A stretch of DNA of 64,000 nucleotides from an uncultured Oscillospiraceae bacterium (GTDB taxonomy: Bacteria > Bacillota > Clostridia > Oscillospirales > Ruminococcaceae), in contig CAKSPD010000001.1 of assembly GCA_934481385.1 (NCBI GenBank), positions 186,001 through 250,000 on the forward strand, read 5' to 3'. Below the pieces are notes generated by a model that searched no databases, was not told where the DNA came from, and saw only the letters and a program-made list of their open reading frames with translations. How positions within the stretch are numbered: the first letter of the stretch is position 1; each line of letters opens with the position of its first letter. The position numbers and the translations under genes were made by a program. This document shows, piece by piece, positions 25,415-34,214 of this stretch.

Positions 25415-25657
25415 ATGGAATATACATATGTTCCTAAAGGAGTATGTTCAAGAATGATTAGCTTTGAGATTGAGGACGGTATCGTAAAGAACGTTAAGTT
25501 TACAGGAGGCTGTAACGGAAATCTCAAAGGTATCGCAAGTCTTGTTGAGGGTATGGACGTTGAAAGCGTTATAAAAAAACTTGAAGGAATAAAATGCGGT
25601 ATGAAACAGACTTCATGTCCTGACCAGCTTTCAGAAGCTTTAAAACAGGCTTTATGA
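25415..25657 (+). CDS. TSCPD domain protein
   Basis: An 80-residue protein made of a TSCPD domain (Cys at PKGVCSRMI, GGCNGN, IKCGMKQTSCPDQL), a fold also found at the C-terminus of some ribonucleotide reductases and thought to bind metal or nucleic acid. Function is unknown. I start it at the ATG at 25415, which has AAAGGAATG about 10 bases upstream; an ATG four codons earlier has no room for a ribosome site. Its stop overlaps the next start (ATGA), so the two genes are translationally coupled. Confidence 0.9.
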   Translation: MEYTYVPKGVCSRMISFEIEDGIVKNVKFTGGCNGNLKGIASLVEGMDVESVIKKLEGIKCGMKQTSCPDQLSEALKQAL

Positions 25658-26406
25658 GAGGGTTGAAATTAATTCAGATAATTCCCCTTTCAGTTCTTTT
25701 ATTTTTTCTTGCACTTTTCATAGCTCCTGTTTTCACAGGAATATGCAATATCGGAAACATTGCAGGAATAATTATCACTTCATTACTTTCGTTTCTGATT
25801 ATAAAACCTGATATTCTTTCAAAACTTCCGAAACCTGTTGCTGTAATATCAGGAATAATAACTGCCTTAGGATTTATAATTCTGCTGATAATAAATATAT
25901 CTATGGTCAGATGTATGAATGACTATCCGCAGAATAAAAATGCAACAGTAATAGTTCTCGGTTGCAGAGTAAAAGGTGACCGTCCGAGCCTTATGCTGAA
26001 AAGACGGCTTGATTCTGCATATGATTATCTTTACAGAAATCCTGAGGCTGATGTTATTGTATCAGGAGGAAAAGGCAGTGATGAAATTATGAGTGAGGCA
26101 AAGTGTATGAAAGACTATCTCTGCAATAAAGGGATTTCCTCCGAAAGAATCATTATGGAGGACAAATCTGCCTCAACTTATGAAAATCTGAAATTTTCAA
26201 AATCAATTATTGAAAAAAACAATCTCTGCACTGATATAGTAATAGTTACTGACGGCTATCATCAGATGCGTGCTGAAATGATTGCAAAAAATGCCGGATA
26301 TGAAAATATATCAAATGTATCCGCACCAACTTCCCTATGGCTTGTTCCTACCTACTGGGTGCGTGAATGGTTCGGAATTGCATATCAGTTTATTTCAGAA
26401 CTTTAA
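25654..26406 (+). CDS. YdcF/SanA-type DUF218 membrane protein
   Basis: A 250-residue protein with three N-terminal membrane segments (about 5-30, 35-50, 62-84) and a DUF218 domain from about 95 (VIVLGCRVKGDRPS, ADVIVSGGKGSDEI, SEAKCMKDYLCNKGI, EDKSASTYENLKFS, VTDGYHQMRAEMIA). E. coli SanA/YdcF/ElyC relatives act in envelope integrity or lipid-carrier metabolism and bind nucleotide-like ligands. The start overlaps the TSCPD gene by four bases, a linkage I cannot explain from known roles. A terminator follows directly. Confidence 0.9.
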   Translation: MRGLKLIQIIPLSVLLFFLALFIAPVFTGICNIGNIAGIIITSLLSFLIIKPDILSKLPKPVAVISGIITALGFIILLIINISMVRCMNDYPQNKNATVIVLGCRVKGDRPSLMLKRRLDSAYDYLYRNPEADVIVSGGKGSDEIMSEAKCMKDYLCNKGISSERIIMEDKSASTYENLKFSKSIIEKNNLCTDIVIVTDGYHQMRAEMIAKNAGYENISNVSAPTSLWLVPTYWVREWFGIAYQFISEL

Positions 26407-26436
26407 CGGATACTTAATAAGTATCCGTTATTTTTT
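26405..26436 (+). terminator. terminator after the YdcF-type gene
   Basis: AACGGATACTT (26405-26415) and AAGTATCCGTT (26419-26429) form an 11-bp stem over three bases, followed by ATTTTTT. Confidence 0.9.
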
Positions 26437-26441
26437 CAGGG

Positions 26442-26470
26442 TTGATTTTTTATATATACAGTGTTATAAT
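26442..26470 (+). promoter_or_regulatory. promoter of the MoxR operon
   Basis: TTGATT (26442-26447), 17-base spacer, TATAAT (26465-26470), about 37 bases before the MoxR start. Confidence 0.75.
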
Positions 26471-26506
26471 TTAAAAGTAAAGAAATATTTAAATTCAGGA
26501 GGAAAC

Positions 26507-27463
26507 ATGAACGCAAATTTTTATACAAGCCAGATTAACAGAATAGTAAGCGAAGTCAAAAAAGCAGTAATCGGAAAGGATACTGTTATAATAAAAACTA
26601 TGCTTGCAATACTCTGCAAGGGGCATATACTTATAGAGGATATACCCGGAGTAGGCAAAACTACTCTTGCACTTGCATTCTCAAAAGCTCTTAACCTCAG
26701 GCACAACAGAATGCAGTTTACACCTGATGTTCTGCCTTCAGATGTAACTGGTTTCAACATATACAACAAGGCAAAGGGAACTTTTGAATTTAAAGAGGGT
26801 TCTGCTTTCTGCAATCTCTTTCTTGCCGATGAAATAAACAGAACTTCAAGCAAAACACAATCAGCTCTGCTTGAACTTATGGAAGAAAAAAATATTACCG
26901 TTGACGGAATAACATACAAGCTCCCCGAACCATACACTGTTATCGCAACACAGAATCCGATAGGTTCTGCCGGAACACATCTTCTCCCCGAATCACAGCT
27001 TGACAGATTTATGATAAAACTGAGTATGGGTTATCCTACTTCTGACGGAGAAATTGCAATACTGAAATCAAAGTACAATTCAAATCCTCTTGAAAATGTT
27101 CAGCAGGTAGCTGATACTGATTCGATTATTGAAATTCAGCAGGCTGTTTCAGATATTTACATAGATGACAAAATATATTCATATATAGTAAGCATAGCAA
27201 ATGCCACAAGAAATCACCCTCTTATAAAACTTGGTGTAAGCCCGAGAGGAACTCTCGCACTTATGAATATTTCAAAAGGAATTGCTCTTGCTATGGGACG
27301 TGATTATGTTATTCCTGATGACGTAAGCTATATATGCCGAGATGTTTTTTCACACAGAATAATACTCAATTCAAAGGCAAAAATCAATGACAGAACTCCT
27401 GATGATGTCATACTTGATATACTGAAAACAACTCCTGTTCCGAAAATATCAGGCGGTAAATAA
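26507..27463 (+). CDS. MoxR-family AAA+ ATPase
   Basis: A 318-residue MoxR-type AAA+ ATPase, a chaperone-like motor thought to assist assembly or cofactor loading of partner proteins. Walker A is EDIPGVGKTTLA (about residue 44), Walker B is LFLADEINRTSSKTQSALLE, and sensor 1 is VIATQNPIGS; the C-terminal lid begins near SPRGTLALMN. The ATG at 26507 follows AGGAGGAAAC. It heads a four-gene run with DUF58, transglutaminase and DUF308 genes, a widespread order whose substrate is not known. A longer open frame reaching into the upstream gene is not supported. Confidence 0.93.
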   Translation: MNANFYTSQINRIVSEVKKAVIGKDTVIIKTMLAILCKGHILIEDIPGVGKTTLALAFSKALNLRHNRMQFTPDVLPSDVTGFNIYNKAKGTFEFKEGSAFCNLFLADEINRTSSKTQSALLELMEEKNITVDGITYKLPEPYTVIATQNPIGSAGTHLLPESQLDRFMIKLSMGYPTSDGEIAILKSKYNSNPLENVQQVADTDSIIEIQQAVSDIYIDDKIYSYIVSIANATRNHPLIKLGVSPRGTLALMNISKGIALAMGRDYVIPDDVSYICRDVFSHRIILNSKAKINDRTPDDVILDILKTTPVPKISGGK

Positions 27464-27465
27464 AT

Positions 27466-28653
27466 ATGATTATAATGAAAATTCTGTTTCTTATTCTGAT
27501 AATAATAAGCATATTTTTCAGGATTTTGTATGTATGGGATTTTTCAATAGTTCTCCTTGTAATCTCATGTGCTATACCTGTTTTTCTTTTTACAGGAATA
27601 ATATATCTTAAACATACACTGAAAATGAATTTTTCAGTATCAGAAAAAACTGCTGAAAAAGGTCAGCCTTTTACTGTTACGCTGAACGTTGAAAACAAAA
27701 GCATTTTTCCTGTTTCAAAAGCAGAGGCTGTTATAGAATATCAGAATACAATAAACGGCGATATAAATACAGTTGAACTTCATTTTCCGATACAAAGCCG
27801 GAATTGTCAGAAAATTGATTTTCAGCTCACTTCAAAATTCTGCGGAAAAGTAAAAATCCGGAGCAGTTATGTTATGATATATGACCCGATAAGACTTTTT
27901 AAAGCTAAAACAGCTAAAAATATTCAGACTGAAATAACAATTATGCCTCTCTGTCAGGAAATAAACGGATATATTTCTGATTTCTGTTATACGGACGAAG
28001 AAAGCAATCAGTTCTCGCAGACAAAATCAGGCGATGACCCTTCTGAAGTCTTTGATTTTCATGAATACAGAACAGGCGATAAACCAAGTCGCATACACTG
28101 GAAACTAAGCTCAAAAAAAGATGATTTCATAGTCAAGGAACTAAGTATGCCTGTAAATGAAAAAATCATAATTTTTCCTGATATACGCTGTTCTGAAAAT
28201 TCTGAATATACACTTCCCGTATTTGATACGATTATGGAAACTCTTATATCAGTTTCAGCATTTCTTCTTGAAAATGAACGTCCGCACTATATAATAAACT
28301 ATGACAGCAAATCAGGAACTTTCAATGAGGTTTATATCGATGATATGAAAACGCTTTACAGCTTTATATTCAGTGCTGTAAACAATGCTGATATAAAATA
28401 CAGTAAAAATCCTGTTTCAGAATTTTTCAGTAACTATTCTGAATTATACTGTTCATCATTTATCTGCATATCACATGAAGCTGATACTGAAACTATTGTG
28501 AATATAAATCAGAATGTTTTTTCAGAAATCAAAAATCTTCTGTATATATGTAAAAATCAAAATGAAAATGATTTTCCCGATTGTGAAGGCATAAATATTA
28601 TGAATATTTCTGCCGGAAAAATTTCACAGTCAACAGCCGGAATAGAATTATAA
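27466..28653 (+). CDS. DUF58 domain membrane protein
   Basis: A 395-residue protein with two N-terminal membrane segments (about 4-22 and 28-48), an extracytoplasmic beta domain (about 55-160) and the DUF58 motif EYRTGDKPSRIHWKLSSKKD (about 199-218), the form of the conserved YRxGD...RxIxWxxSA pattern. DUF58 has a VWA-like fold and is the usual partner of MoxR ATPases. It starts three bases after the MoxR stop. The C-terminal third is less conserved. Confidence 0.88.
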   Translation: MIIMKILFLILIIISIFFRILYVWDFSIVLLVISCAIPVFLFTGIIYLKHTLKMNFSVSEKTAEKGQPFTVTLNVENKSIFPVSKAEAVIEYQNTINGDINTVELHFPIQSRNCQKIDFQLTSKFCGKVKIRSSYVMIYDPIRLFKAKTAKNIQTEITIMPLCQEINGYISDFCYTDEESNQFSQTKSGDDPSEVFDFHEYRTGDKPSRIHWKLSSKKDDFIVKELSMPVNEKIIIFPDIRCSENSEYTLPVFDTIMETLISVSAFLLENERPHYIINYDSKSGTFNEVYIDDMKTLYSFIFSAVNNADIKYSKNPVSEFFSNYSELYCSSFICISHEADTETIVNINQNVFSEIKNLLYICKNQNENDFPDCEGINIMNISAGKISQSTAGIEL

Positions 28654-28668
28654 TCGGGAGAGTGACAT

Positions 28669-31314
28669 ATGAAAAAAGAAAATATAAATTTAAGCGGTAT
28701 AAGAATAAATGACAGCATAACAATGTCAGTAAAGCACAAACACAGAAATTTAAGGGAACTTGAATCACTTTTCATTGCACTCTGCGGATATTCAGGAATT
28801 ATAATGTTCTTTCTGAATACATTTACATTTTCATATGACAGTCAGGCTGTACTGATATTTTCAGTAATCTTTGCCCTGCTCTATGGAACGGCATCAGCAG
28901 TCAAGGGAAAAGCTGTATGGATATTCCCTGTAACTTTTGCATTTATGGGTTTCGGAGCTTTTAAATATTATTCCCGAATTAAAAACGGTTTTTGTCTTGT
29001 ATTCAATATAATGTATAAAAAGCTGACTGATACGGGAATAAACTATTTCAAAGCAATAAACCCTGTTCACGCTGAACATAATATAACAGTATTCTTTATA
29101 TTTGCAGTCTGGATTCTTTCAGTTGTAATATTTTTCTTTACAGTATACAGACCAAATATATTAATAGTCATATCAGTAACATTCCCGATAATTGAAATAT
29201 GCCTTTATTATGGAATTGAAGTTCCTGTTATATGGACTGCCCTCACAATAGGATACTGGTTTGCACTTTCATCAATATGCACAAGTGACCTCGGTGAATA
29301 TTTCGGCGGTGGAGGAGGATTTACCCGAAAAGATGATTTCTTCTTTCCAAAACGCAAAATGAAATTCAAGGTTACGGAAAAATGCGGTATATGGCTTATT
29401 GCAATGTCAATGATTACAGCAGTTATCACAAATACTGTAATTGATGTAACCGGCTATGAGAGAACAGATAAAATCAAGGAACAAAGACGTGAACTAAAAA
29501 CAGCTATAAATTCATTTTCAATGGAGGATTTGGCATCAAGTATATCCGCTGTTACGGAATCACTTGGATTTTCATTTGAATATCAGGATAACAGACTCGG
29601 AAAATTCAGCAAAATTACTTACAATGGAAAAACAGACTTAATAATAACTCTTGATGATGCCCCCGCAAATGCCCTTTATCTCAAAGGCTTTACTGCATCA
29701 GAATACGGAAACAATGAATGGCTTGAACCAGAAAATCCGAAATATACTGAAATCAACAAGATGTTTGAAAAATATGATATATACCCCCAGCAGACAGCAT
29801 ATTCAACAGATACGTTTCTGAATGAAAAATGCTATAAAATAAAAATAAGTCCGCAGAAAAAGGGATATAAATATTATACGCCATATGCAATTGTTCCTGA
29901 TGAAAGCTTTTCATTTGCCGATGACAAAAGCATATCAAAAAAGCGTGAAAAATCATATTCATTTGAATTTTTCTCACCTGATATAAAAAATCTTGTATCA
30001 TCTCTTTCTGTTGTGGATATAAAAATTGACCTTGATTATTATGATTCTTTCACTGATGAACAGAATCAGACTATAAAGGATTTCAGTGAAAAATATAATA
30101 TGGATATGAAGTTAAGTAACCGTTCAAATCTTCCTGTACTTACAAACTATAACTATATGATTAATATGCTTGTTGAAAATCAGTACAGAAAATTTGTATA
30201 TGAAAATTATCTCAGCTATCCTGATAATGATGAATTCAAGGAAATTTATAATGAATATTCCGATATTCTTGAAAACTGCTCAGTATCAACTTCACAGGAC
30301 AAGCTTGAAACACTTCAGAAAATAAAGGATAAAATAAATTCAGATGTTGAATATACTCTTGAACCGGGCAAAACTCCCTCAACAAGAGATTTTACAAACT
30401 ATTTTCTTCTCGAAAATAAAAAAGGTTACTGCGTCCACTATGCAACAGCAGGTGTAATGCTTGCACGAATGGCAGGTATACCTGCAAGATATGCAACAGG
30501 ATATGTTTCAGTCGGCGATGATTACAATGAGGACAACAAAAATCCTGACGGTTCATATACTGTAAAGCTTCCTGACAGCCGTTCACATGCATGGGCAGAA
30601 ATATATCTTGACGGTTACGGCTGGATTCCCTTTGAATTTACTGCCGGATATTCTGACCTTACAATTGACAGCGAACACCCCGAAAATGTTACTACTGCAA
30701 CTACCGCAACAACAGAATCTACTATAACTACTACAATTTCTCCGTCATCAAATCCGGAACAGTCACATACTACCAAAAGTTCAGAAAGCATCAGTTCAGC
30801 CGTAACATCAGCTGTAACAACAACTGAAAAAATATCTGAAAGCTCTCTTGTTTCCGGAACAGGTTCTGCAACACACATAAAAGAAAATATTCCTGATTCA
30901 GTCCGAAAGATTTTTATACTTATTTTTGCTTTCCTCTTGATTTTTGCAAGAAGATGGATTATAATAAGTATCAGAAACAGAAAACTCAATTCAGGTTCAG
31001 CAAAAAAACGTGTCATAAACAATTACAGATATGTAATAAGACTTCTGAAATATCTTGGTCTTAAACAGGATAATCTCCAGCACAATGAATTTTCTGATAT
31101 TGTTGAAGAAAAACTTTCAGGTGAATATTTCAGTGAAGGCTGTTTCTCATCTTTCATTAAAATCACTATGAAATCTGCTTTCGGAAATTCACAGCCAACT
31201 TCTCAGGAACTCGATTTTCTTTCAGCCTTTTCAAAGGAACTTTCAAAAAATATATGCCGGAAATCAAATATATTTAAAAAAATATATCTGAAATTAATTT
31301 CCATTCTTGTATAG
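28669..31314 (+). CDS. membrane transglutaminase-like protein
   Basis: An 881-residue protein. The N-terminal 240 residues contain several membrane segments. Residues about 320-560 form an extracytoplasmic region. The transglutaminase-like domain holds the Cys of GYCVHYATAGVMLARMAG (about 588), the His of SRSHAWAEIYLDG (about 640) and the Asp in the same stretch (about 648), then GWIPFEFT. A Thr/Ser-rich linker (about 675-735) leads to one more membrane segment and a cytosolic tail. All triad residues are present. Such DUF3488/transglutaminase proteins occur with MoxR and DUF58; the substrate is unknown. It follows the DUF58 gene by 15 bases with GGGAGAGTG. Confidence 0.9.
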   Translation: MKKENINLSGIRINDSITMSVKHKHRNLRELESLFIALCGYSGIIMFFLNTFTFSYDSQAVLIFSVIFALLYGTASAVKGKAVWIFPVTFAFMGFGAFKYYSRIKNGFCLVFNIMYKKLTDTGINYFKAINPVHAEHNITVFFIFAVWILSVVIFFFTVYRPNILIVISVTFPIIEICLYYGIEVPVIWTALTIGYWFALSSICTSDLGEYFGGGGGFTRKDDFFFPKRKMKFKVTEKCGIWLIAMSMITAVITNTVIDVTGYERTDKIKEQRRELKTAINSFSMEDLASSISAVTESLGFSFEYQDNRLGKFSKITYNGKTDLIITLDDAPANALYLKGFTASEYGNNEWLEPENPKYTEINKMFEKYDIYPQQTAYSTDTFLNEKCYKIKISPQKKGYKYYTPYAIVPDESFSFADDKSISKKREKSYSFEFFSPDIKNLVSSLSVVDIKIDLDYYDSFTDEQNQTIKDFSEKYNMDMKLSNRSNLPVLTNYNYMINMLVENQYRKFVYENYLSYPDNDEFKEIYNEYSDILENCSVSTSQDKLETLQKIKDKINSDVEYTLEPGKTPSTRDFTNYFLLENKKGYCVHYATAGVMLARMAGIPARYATGYVSVGDDYNEDNKNPDGSYTVKLPDSRSHAWAEIYLDGYGWIPFEFTAGYSDLTIDSEHPENVTTATTATTESTITTTISPSSNPEQSHTTKSSESISSAVTSAVTTTEKISESSLVSGTGSATHIKENIPDSVRKIFILIFAFLLIFARRWIIISIRNRKLNSGSAKKRVINNYRYVIRLLKYLGLKQDNLQHNEFSDIVEEKLSGEYFSEGCFSSFIKITMKSAFGNSQPTSQELDFLSAFSKELSKNICRKSNIFKKIYLKLISILV

Positions 31315-31327
31315 GAGGATTTTTTAT

Positions 31328-31879
31328 ATGAACATCAAAAAATTCAATTACACTTTTGAAACAATTATGATTATTCTCGGTATAATAATCATAGTAAATC
31401 CCGCCGTAATCGATACGATTTTCAATATCTTCGGTATAATAATCGTTGGTTACAATGTTTTTAAATTCGTTATGGGCAGACTCGGAAAAGCTCCCGAATA
31501 TCCGATGCTCAGATTTATCTGCGGTCTTCTTCTTGGTATAGGTGTTTCAGCAATACCGCATATGGTAAAATTCGGAATACCGCTTGTTCTCGGCTGTTTC
31601 GTCCTCTATAACGGCATTGAAAGACTTATCTTTTCATACCAGATTAAACAGCGTGGCGGAAATTCAGGAAATCCGCTGATTATGGGAATTATATTCTCAC
31701 TCCTCGGAATAATAGTTATAATAAATCCGTTTAAAACATCTGCACTTCTTTTCAGAATACTCGGAATTGTTCTTGCAGGTATCGGAGTTATGAGAATAGT
31801 TTCAAATATCAGAATAAAAAAACAGAATGAGGATATTATCCCTGATATAATTGAGGGAACATTCAGAAGCAAGGATTAA
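31328..31879 (+). CDS. DUF308/HdeD-type multi-pass membrane protein
   Basis: A 183-residue protein with about six membrane segments arranged as pairs, and repeated VxNPxxxD/T-type turns (IVIINPFKTSALL; IIIVNPAVIDTIF), the pattern of DUF308 proteins related to E. coli HdeD. Function is unknown. I start at the ATG at 31328, 7-8 bases after AGGAGG; this lies 14 bases past the transglutaminase stop. It is the last gene of the MoxR operon and is followed by a strong terminator. Confidence 0.85.
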   Translation: MNIKKFNYTFETIMIILGIIIIVNPAVIDTIFNIFGIIIVGYNVFKFVMGRLGKAPEYPMLRFICGLLLGIGVSAIPHMVKFGIPLVLGCFVLYNGIERLIFSYQIKQRGGNSGNPLIMGIIFSLLGIIVIINPFKTSALLFRILGIVLAGIGVMRIVSNIRIKKQNEDIIPDIIEGTFRSKD

Positions 31880-31884
31880 AAAAC

Positions 31885-31914
31885 AAAAGCGGTTCATTTC
31901 TGAACCGCTTTTTT
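31885..31914 (+). terminator. terminator of the MoxR operon
   Basis: AAAAGCGGTTCA (31885-31896) and TGAACCGCTTTT (31901-31912) form a 12-bp stem over TTTC with further T residues. It can serve the convergent upp gene too. Confidence 0.9.
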
Positions 31915-31927
31915 ATTGCATTAAATC

Positions 31928-32557
31928 TTACTTTGTGCCGAACATTCTGTCACCTGCATCGCCTACGCCGGGAACTATAAATTTATTTTCATTAAGACAT
32001 TCGTCCACAACACCGGTATAGATATCAACATCAGGGTGAGCTTTCTGCAAAGCTGAAATCCCTTCCGGACAACAGATAATACACATAAACTTTATGTTTG
32101 TTACACCAAGACTTTTAAGTTCATCAATTGCTGCACATGCTGAAGAACCCGTTGCAAGCATAGGGTCTACAACTACAACATCACGTTCTGAAATATCATC
32201 AGGGAACTTTGAATAATACTTTACAGGCTTGTGTGTTGTCGGATCTCTGAAAAGTCCGACATGACCGATTTTTGCAGCCGGTACAAGTGTTGTAATACCT
32301 TCTATCATTCCAAGACCTGCACGGAGAATCGGAACAAATGCCATTTTTCTGCCTGAAATTATTTTAGATTTTGCAACAGCAAGAGGTGTTTCAAGTTCAA
32401 TTTCTTTTAACGGTAAATCTCTTGTAGCCTCATAACAGATAAGCATAGCTATTTCTGAAACAAGTTCTCTGAATTCCTTAGTGCCTGTGTTTTTATCTCT
32501 CATAAGAGAGATTTTGTGCTGAATAAGCGGGTGGTCAATAACATATAATCCTGCCAT
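31928..32557 (-). CDS. upp: uracil phosphoribosyltransferase
   Basis: Makes UMP from uracil and PRPP. 209 residues. Signatures are [13 protein letters not shown] at the N-terminus, [14 protein letters not shown], the PRPP-binding [10 protein letters not shown] and the C-terminal [16 protein letters not shown]. The ATG at 32557 has AAAGGAGG about 9 bases upstream; an upstream extension through the rpiB end is not supported. It follows rpiB by 25 bases on the same strand. Confidence 0.97.
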   Translation of the reverse strand: MAGLYVIDHPLIQHKISLMRDKNTGTKEFRELVSEIAMLICYEATRDLPLKEIELETPLAVAKSKIISGRKMAFVPILRAGLGMIEGITTLVPAAKIGHVGLFRDPTTHKPVKYYSKFPDDISERDVVVVDPMLATGSSACAAIDELKSLGVTNIKFMCIICCPEGISALQKAHPDVDIYTGVVDECLNENKFIVPGVGDAGDRMFGTK

Positions 32558-32582
32558 AACCAGAACCTCCTTTTTATAAAAA

Positions 32583-33017
32583 TTATTTGTTTTCAAGTTC
32601 AGTAATAAGGTCAATACGTTGCTGATGTCTTCCACCCTCGAAACCTGTTGTGAGGAATATTTCAGCGAGTTCAAGAGCAAGACCTGAACCCATAACTCTT
32701 GCACCTAAGCACATAACGTTTGAATCGTTATGAAGTCTTGTATATTTAGTTGAAAAGCTGTCAGAACAGAGTGCAGAACGTATGCCTTTTATCTTATTGG
32801 AGGCAATGGACATTCCTATACCCGTACCGCAGATAAGTATACCCTTGTCGCATCTGCCGGAAGTAATTTCACCGCATACAGCTTCGGCAATAACAGGATA
32901 ATCACAGCGTTCACCGTTACAACCCATATCCTTAAATTCAAAGCCCTTTTCTGAAAGAGCTTCAATAAGAGCTTTTTTCAGTTCATATCCTGCATGGTCA
33001 CAGCCAATAGCAATCAT
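32583..33017 (-). CDS. rpiB: ribose-5-phosphate isomerase B
   Basis: Interconverts ribulose-5-phosphate and ribose-5-phosphate. 144 residues, normal. Signatures are [11 protein letters not shown] at the N-terminus, the catalytic Cys region [14 protein letters not shown] (Cys about residue 67) and [29 protein letters not shown]. It is paired with upp, so ribose phosphate supply and base salvage are co-expressed. AAAGGAG precedes the ATG. Confidence 0.96.
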   Translation of the reverse strand: MIAIGCDHAGYELKKALIEALSEKGFEFKDMGCNGERCDYPVIAEAVCGEITSGRCDKGILICGTGIGMSIASNKIKGIRSALCSDSFSTKYTRLHNDSNVMCLGARVMGSGLALELAEIFLTTGFEGGRHQQRIDLITELENK

Positions 33018-33058
33018 AATAAAAAAAATCTCCTTTCCTAAAAAATAAACGATAATTA

Positions 33059-33087
33059 ATTATATCACAATTCATATGAAAAATCAA
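33059..33087 (-). promoter_or_regulatory. promoter of rpiB-upp
   Basis: On the minus strand TTGATT (33082-33087) and TATAAT (33059-33064) are 17 bases apart; the -35 box overlaps the end of tsaB. Confidence 0.75.
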
Positions 33088-33776
33088 CAATTTTGAGAAT
33101 GTTTTTCCAAATCTTTTTCCGCCTTGACTTTCTGCATATATGAAACCTCAAGCTGTTCGGGGGAAACAAAGGATTTATTCACAGATGCAAGGCATACTCC
33201 GCAGGCATTCTGGAGTCTTGAATCAGGAGGAGCAAGAAGGAATTTATCAGATTTATACTGTTTTATAAAATCCTCTGCACCGTCACCGCAAAGCAGAACT
33301 TTCTCGGCATCGAATGAAAGAAATTCCGCAAGTTCTTCAGAAGGCATAATTTTTTCATTCATAATATTTTCGCATATGAAATTTTTAAACATATATATTG
33401 CCGTATATACAAGATTTCCCCTTGCTTTCATAACAGGACAGACAATACCCTGAAAAACGGTATTATTATACGCAAGTGCCTCAAGAGTGGAAACTCCGCA
33501 TACATTACATTCAGCACCGAATGACATAGCCTTTACTGATGCTATACCTATCCTGAGTCCCGTATAAGACCCCGGCCCGTTTGCAACAGCAATTGAATCA
33601 ATATCATCAAGTGATTTCCCTGCCCTGTTCAGAACGTCCTGACATAACGGCATAATTACCTGTGAATGAGTAAGGCTTGTATATATTGAAGATTCCGCAA
33701 GAAAAACCTGTCTTTCAGAATCATATACGGCAACAGACGCAGTTTTTCCGGAAGTATCCATACCAAGTATAAGCAT
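33084..33776 (-). CDS. tsaB: tRNA threonylcarbamoyladenosine biosynthesis protein TsaB
   Basis: A 230-residue member of the Kae1/TsaD-like fold that scaffolds TsaD in making t6A37 of tRNA. The N-terminal LILGMDTSGKTASVAVYDS and the NGPGSYTGLRIGIASVKAMS block (about 64-84) are typical. The catalytic residues of TsaD are not expected here. It overlaps tsaE by one base. tsaD is not in the window. Confidence 0.95.
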   Translation of the reverse strand: MLILGMDTSGKTASVAVYDSERQVFLAESSIYTSLTHSQVIMPLCQDVLNRAGKSLDDIDSIAVANGPGSYTGLRIGIASVKAMSFGAECNVCGVSTLEALAYNNTVFQGIVCPVMKARGNLVYTAIYMFKNFICENIMNEKIMPSEELAEFLSFDAEKVLLCGDGAEDFIKQYKSDKFLLAPPDSRLQNACGVCLASVNKSFVSPEQLEVSYMQKVKAEKDLEKHSQNC

Positions 33777-34198
33777 TATTTCTCATCGTCCTTTACAGTA
33801 ATTTCCCTTGTATTTTCATCAAGAGAACGTATATTTATATATATAGTATTTTCAGGAAGAACATCTGCAATATTTTCAGACCATTCAACAGCAAAAATGC
33901 TTTCTTCAAGAGGATAGTCATAATATCCTGTTGATTCCAGGTCATCGGAATTTTGTATTCTGTACATATCAAAATGATACAGTGTAAGTTTTTCGCCTCT
34001 GTATTCATTTACAATTGTAAATGTCGGAGATGTTACAACATCTCCGAGTCCAAGACCTTTCGCAAGACCTCTTGTAAAGGTTGTTTTTCCCGCACCAAGA
34101 CCGCCCGTATATGCGATAACATCACCGGCTTTAAGAGTCTTTGCAATTTTTTCTGCTGTTTGAATAGTTTCATCGGGTGAATGAGTAATAAATTTCAA
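33776..34198 (-). CDS. tsaE: tRNA threonylcarbamoyladenosine biosynthesis ATPase TsaE
   Basis: A 140-residue P-loop ATPase that resets the TsaB-TsaD complex. Walker A is GGLGAGKTTFTRGLAKGLG (about 32-50), followed by VTSPTFTIVNEYRG and LYHFDMYRI, then AVEWSENI. The start at 34198 has GGAAGTG upstream. It lies between fhs and tsaB, probably in one transcript. Confidence 0.96.
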   Translation of the reverse strand: MKFITHSPDETIQTAEKIAKTLKAGDVIAYTGGLGAGKTTFTRGLAKGLGLGDVVTSPTFTIVNEYRGEKLTLYHFDMYRIQNSDDLESTGYYDYPLEESIFAVEWSENIADVLPENTIYINIRSLDENTREITVKDDEK

Positions 34199-34214
34199 AA
34201 AAAATCACTTCCAA

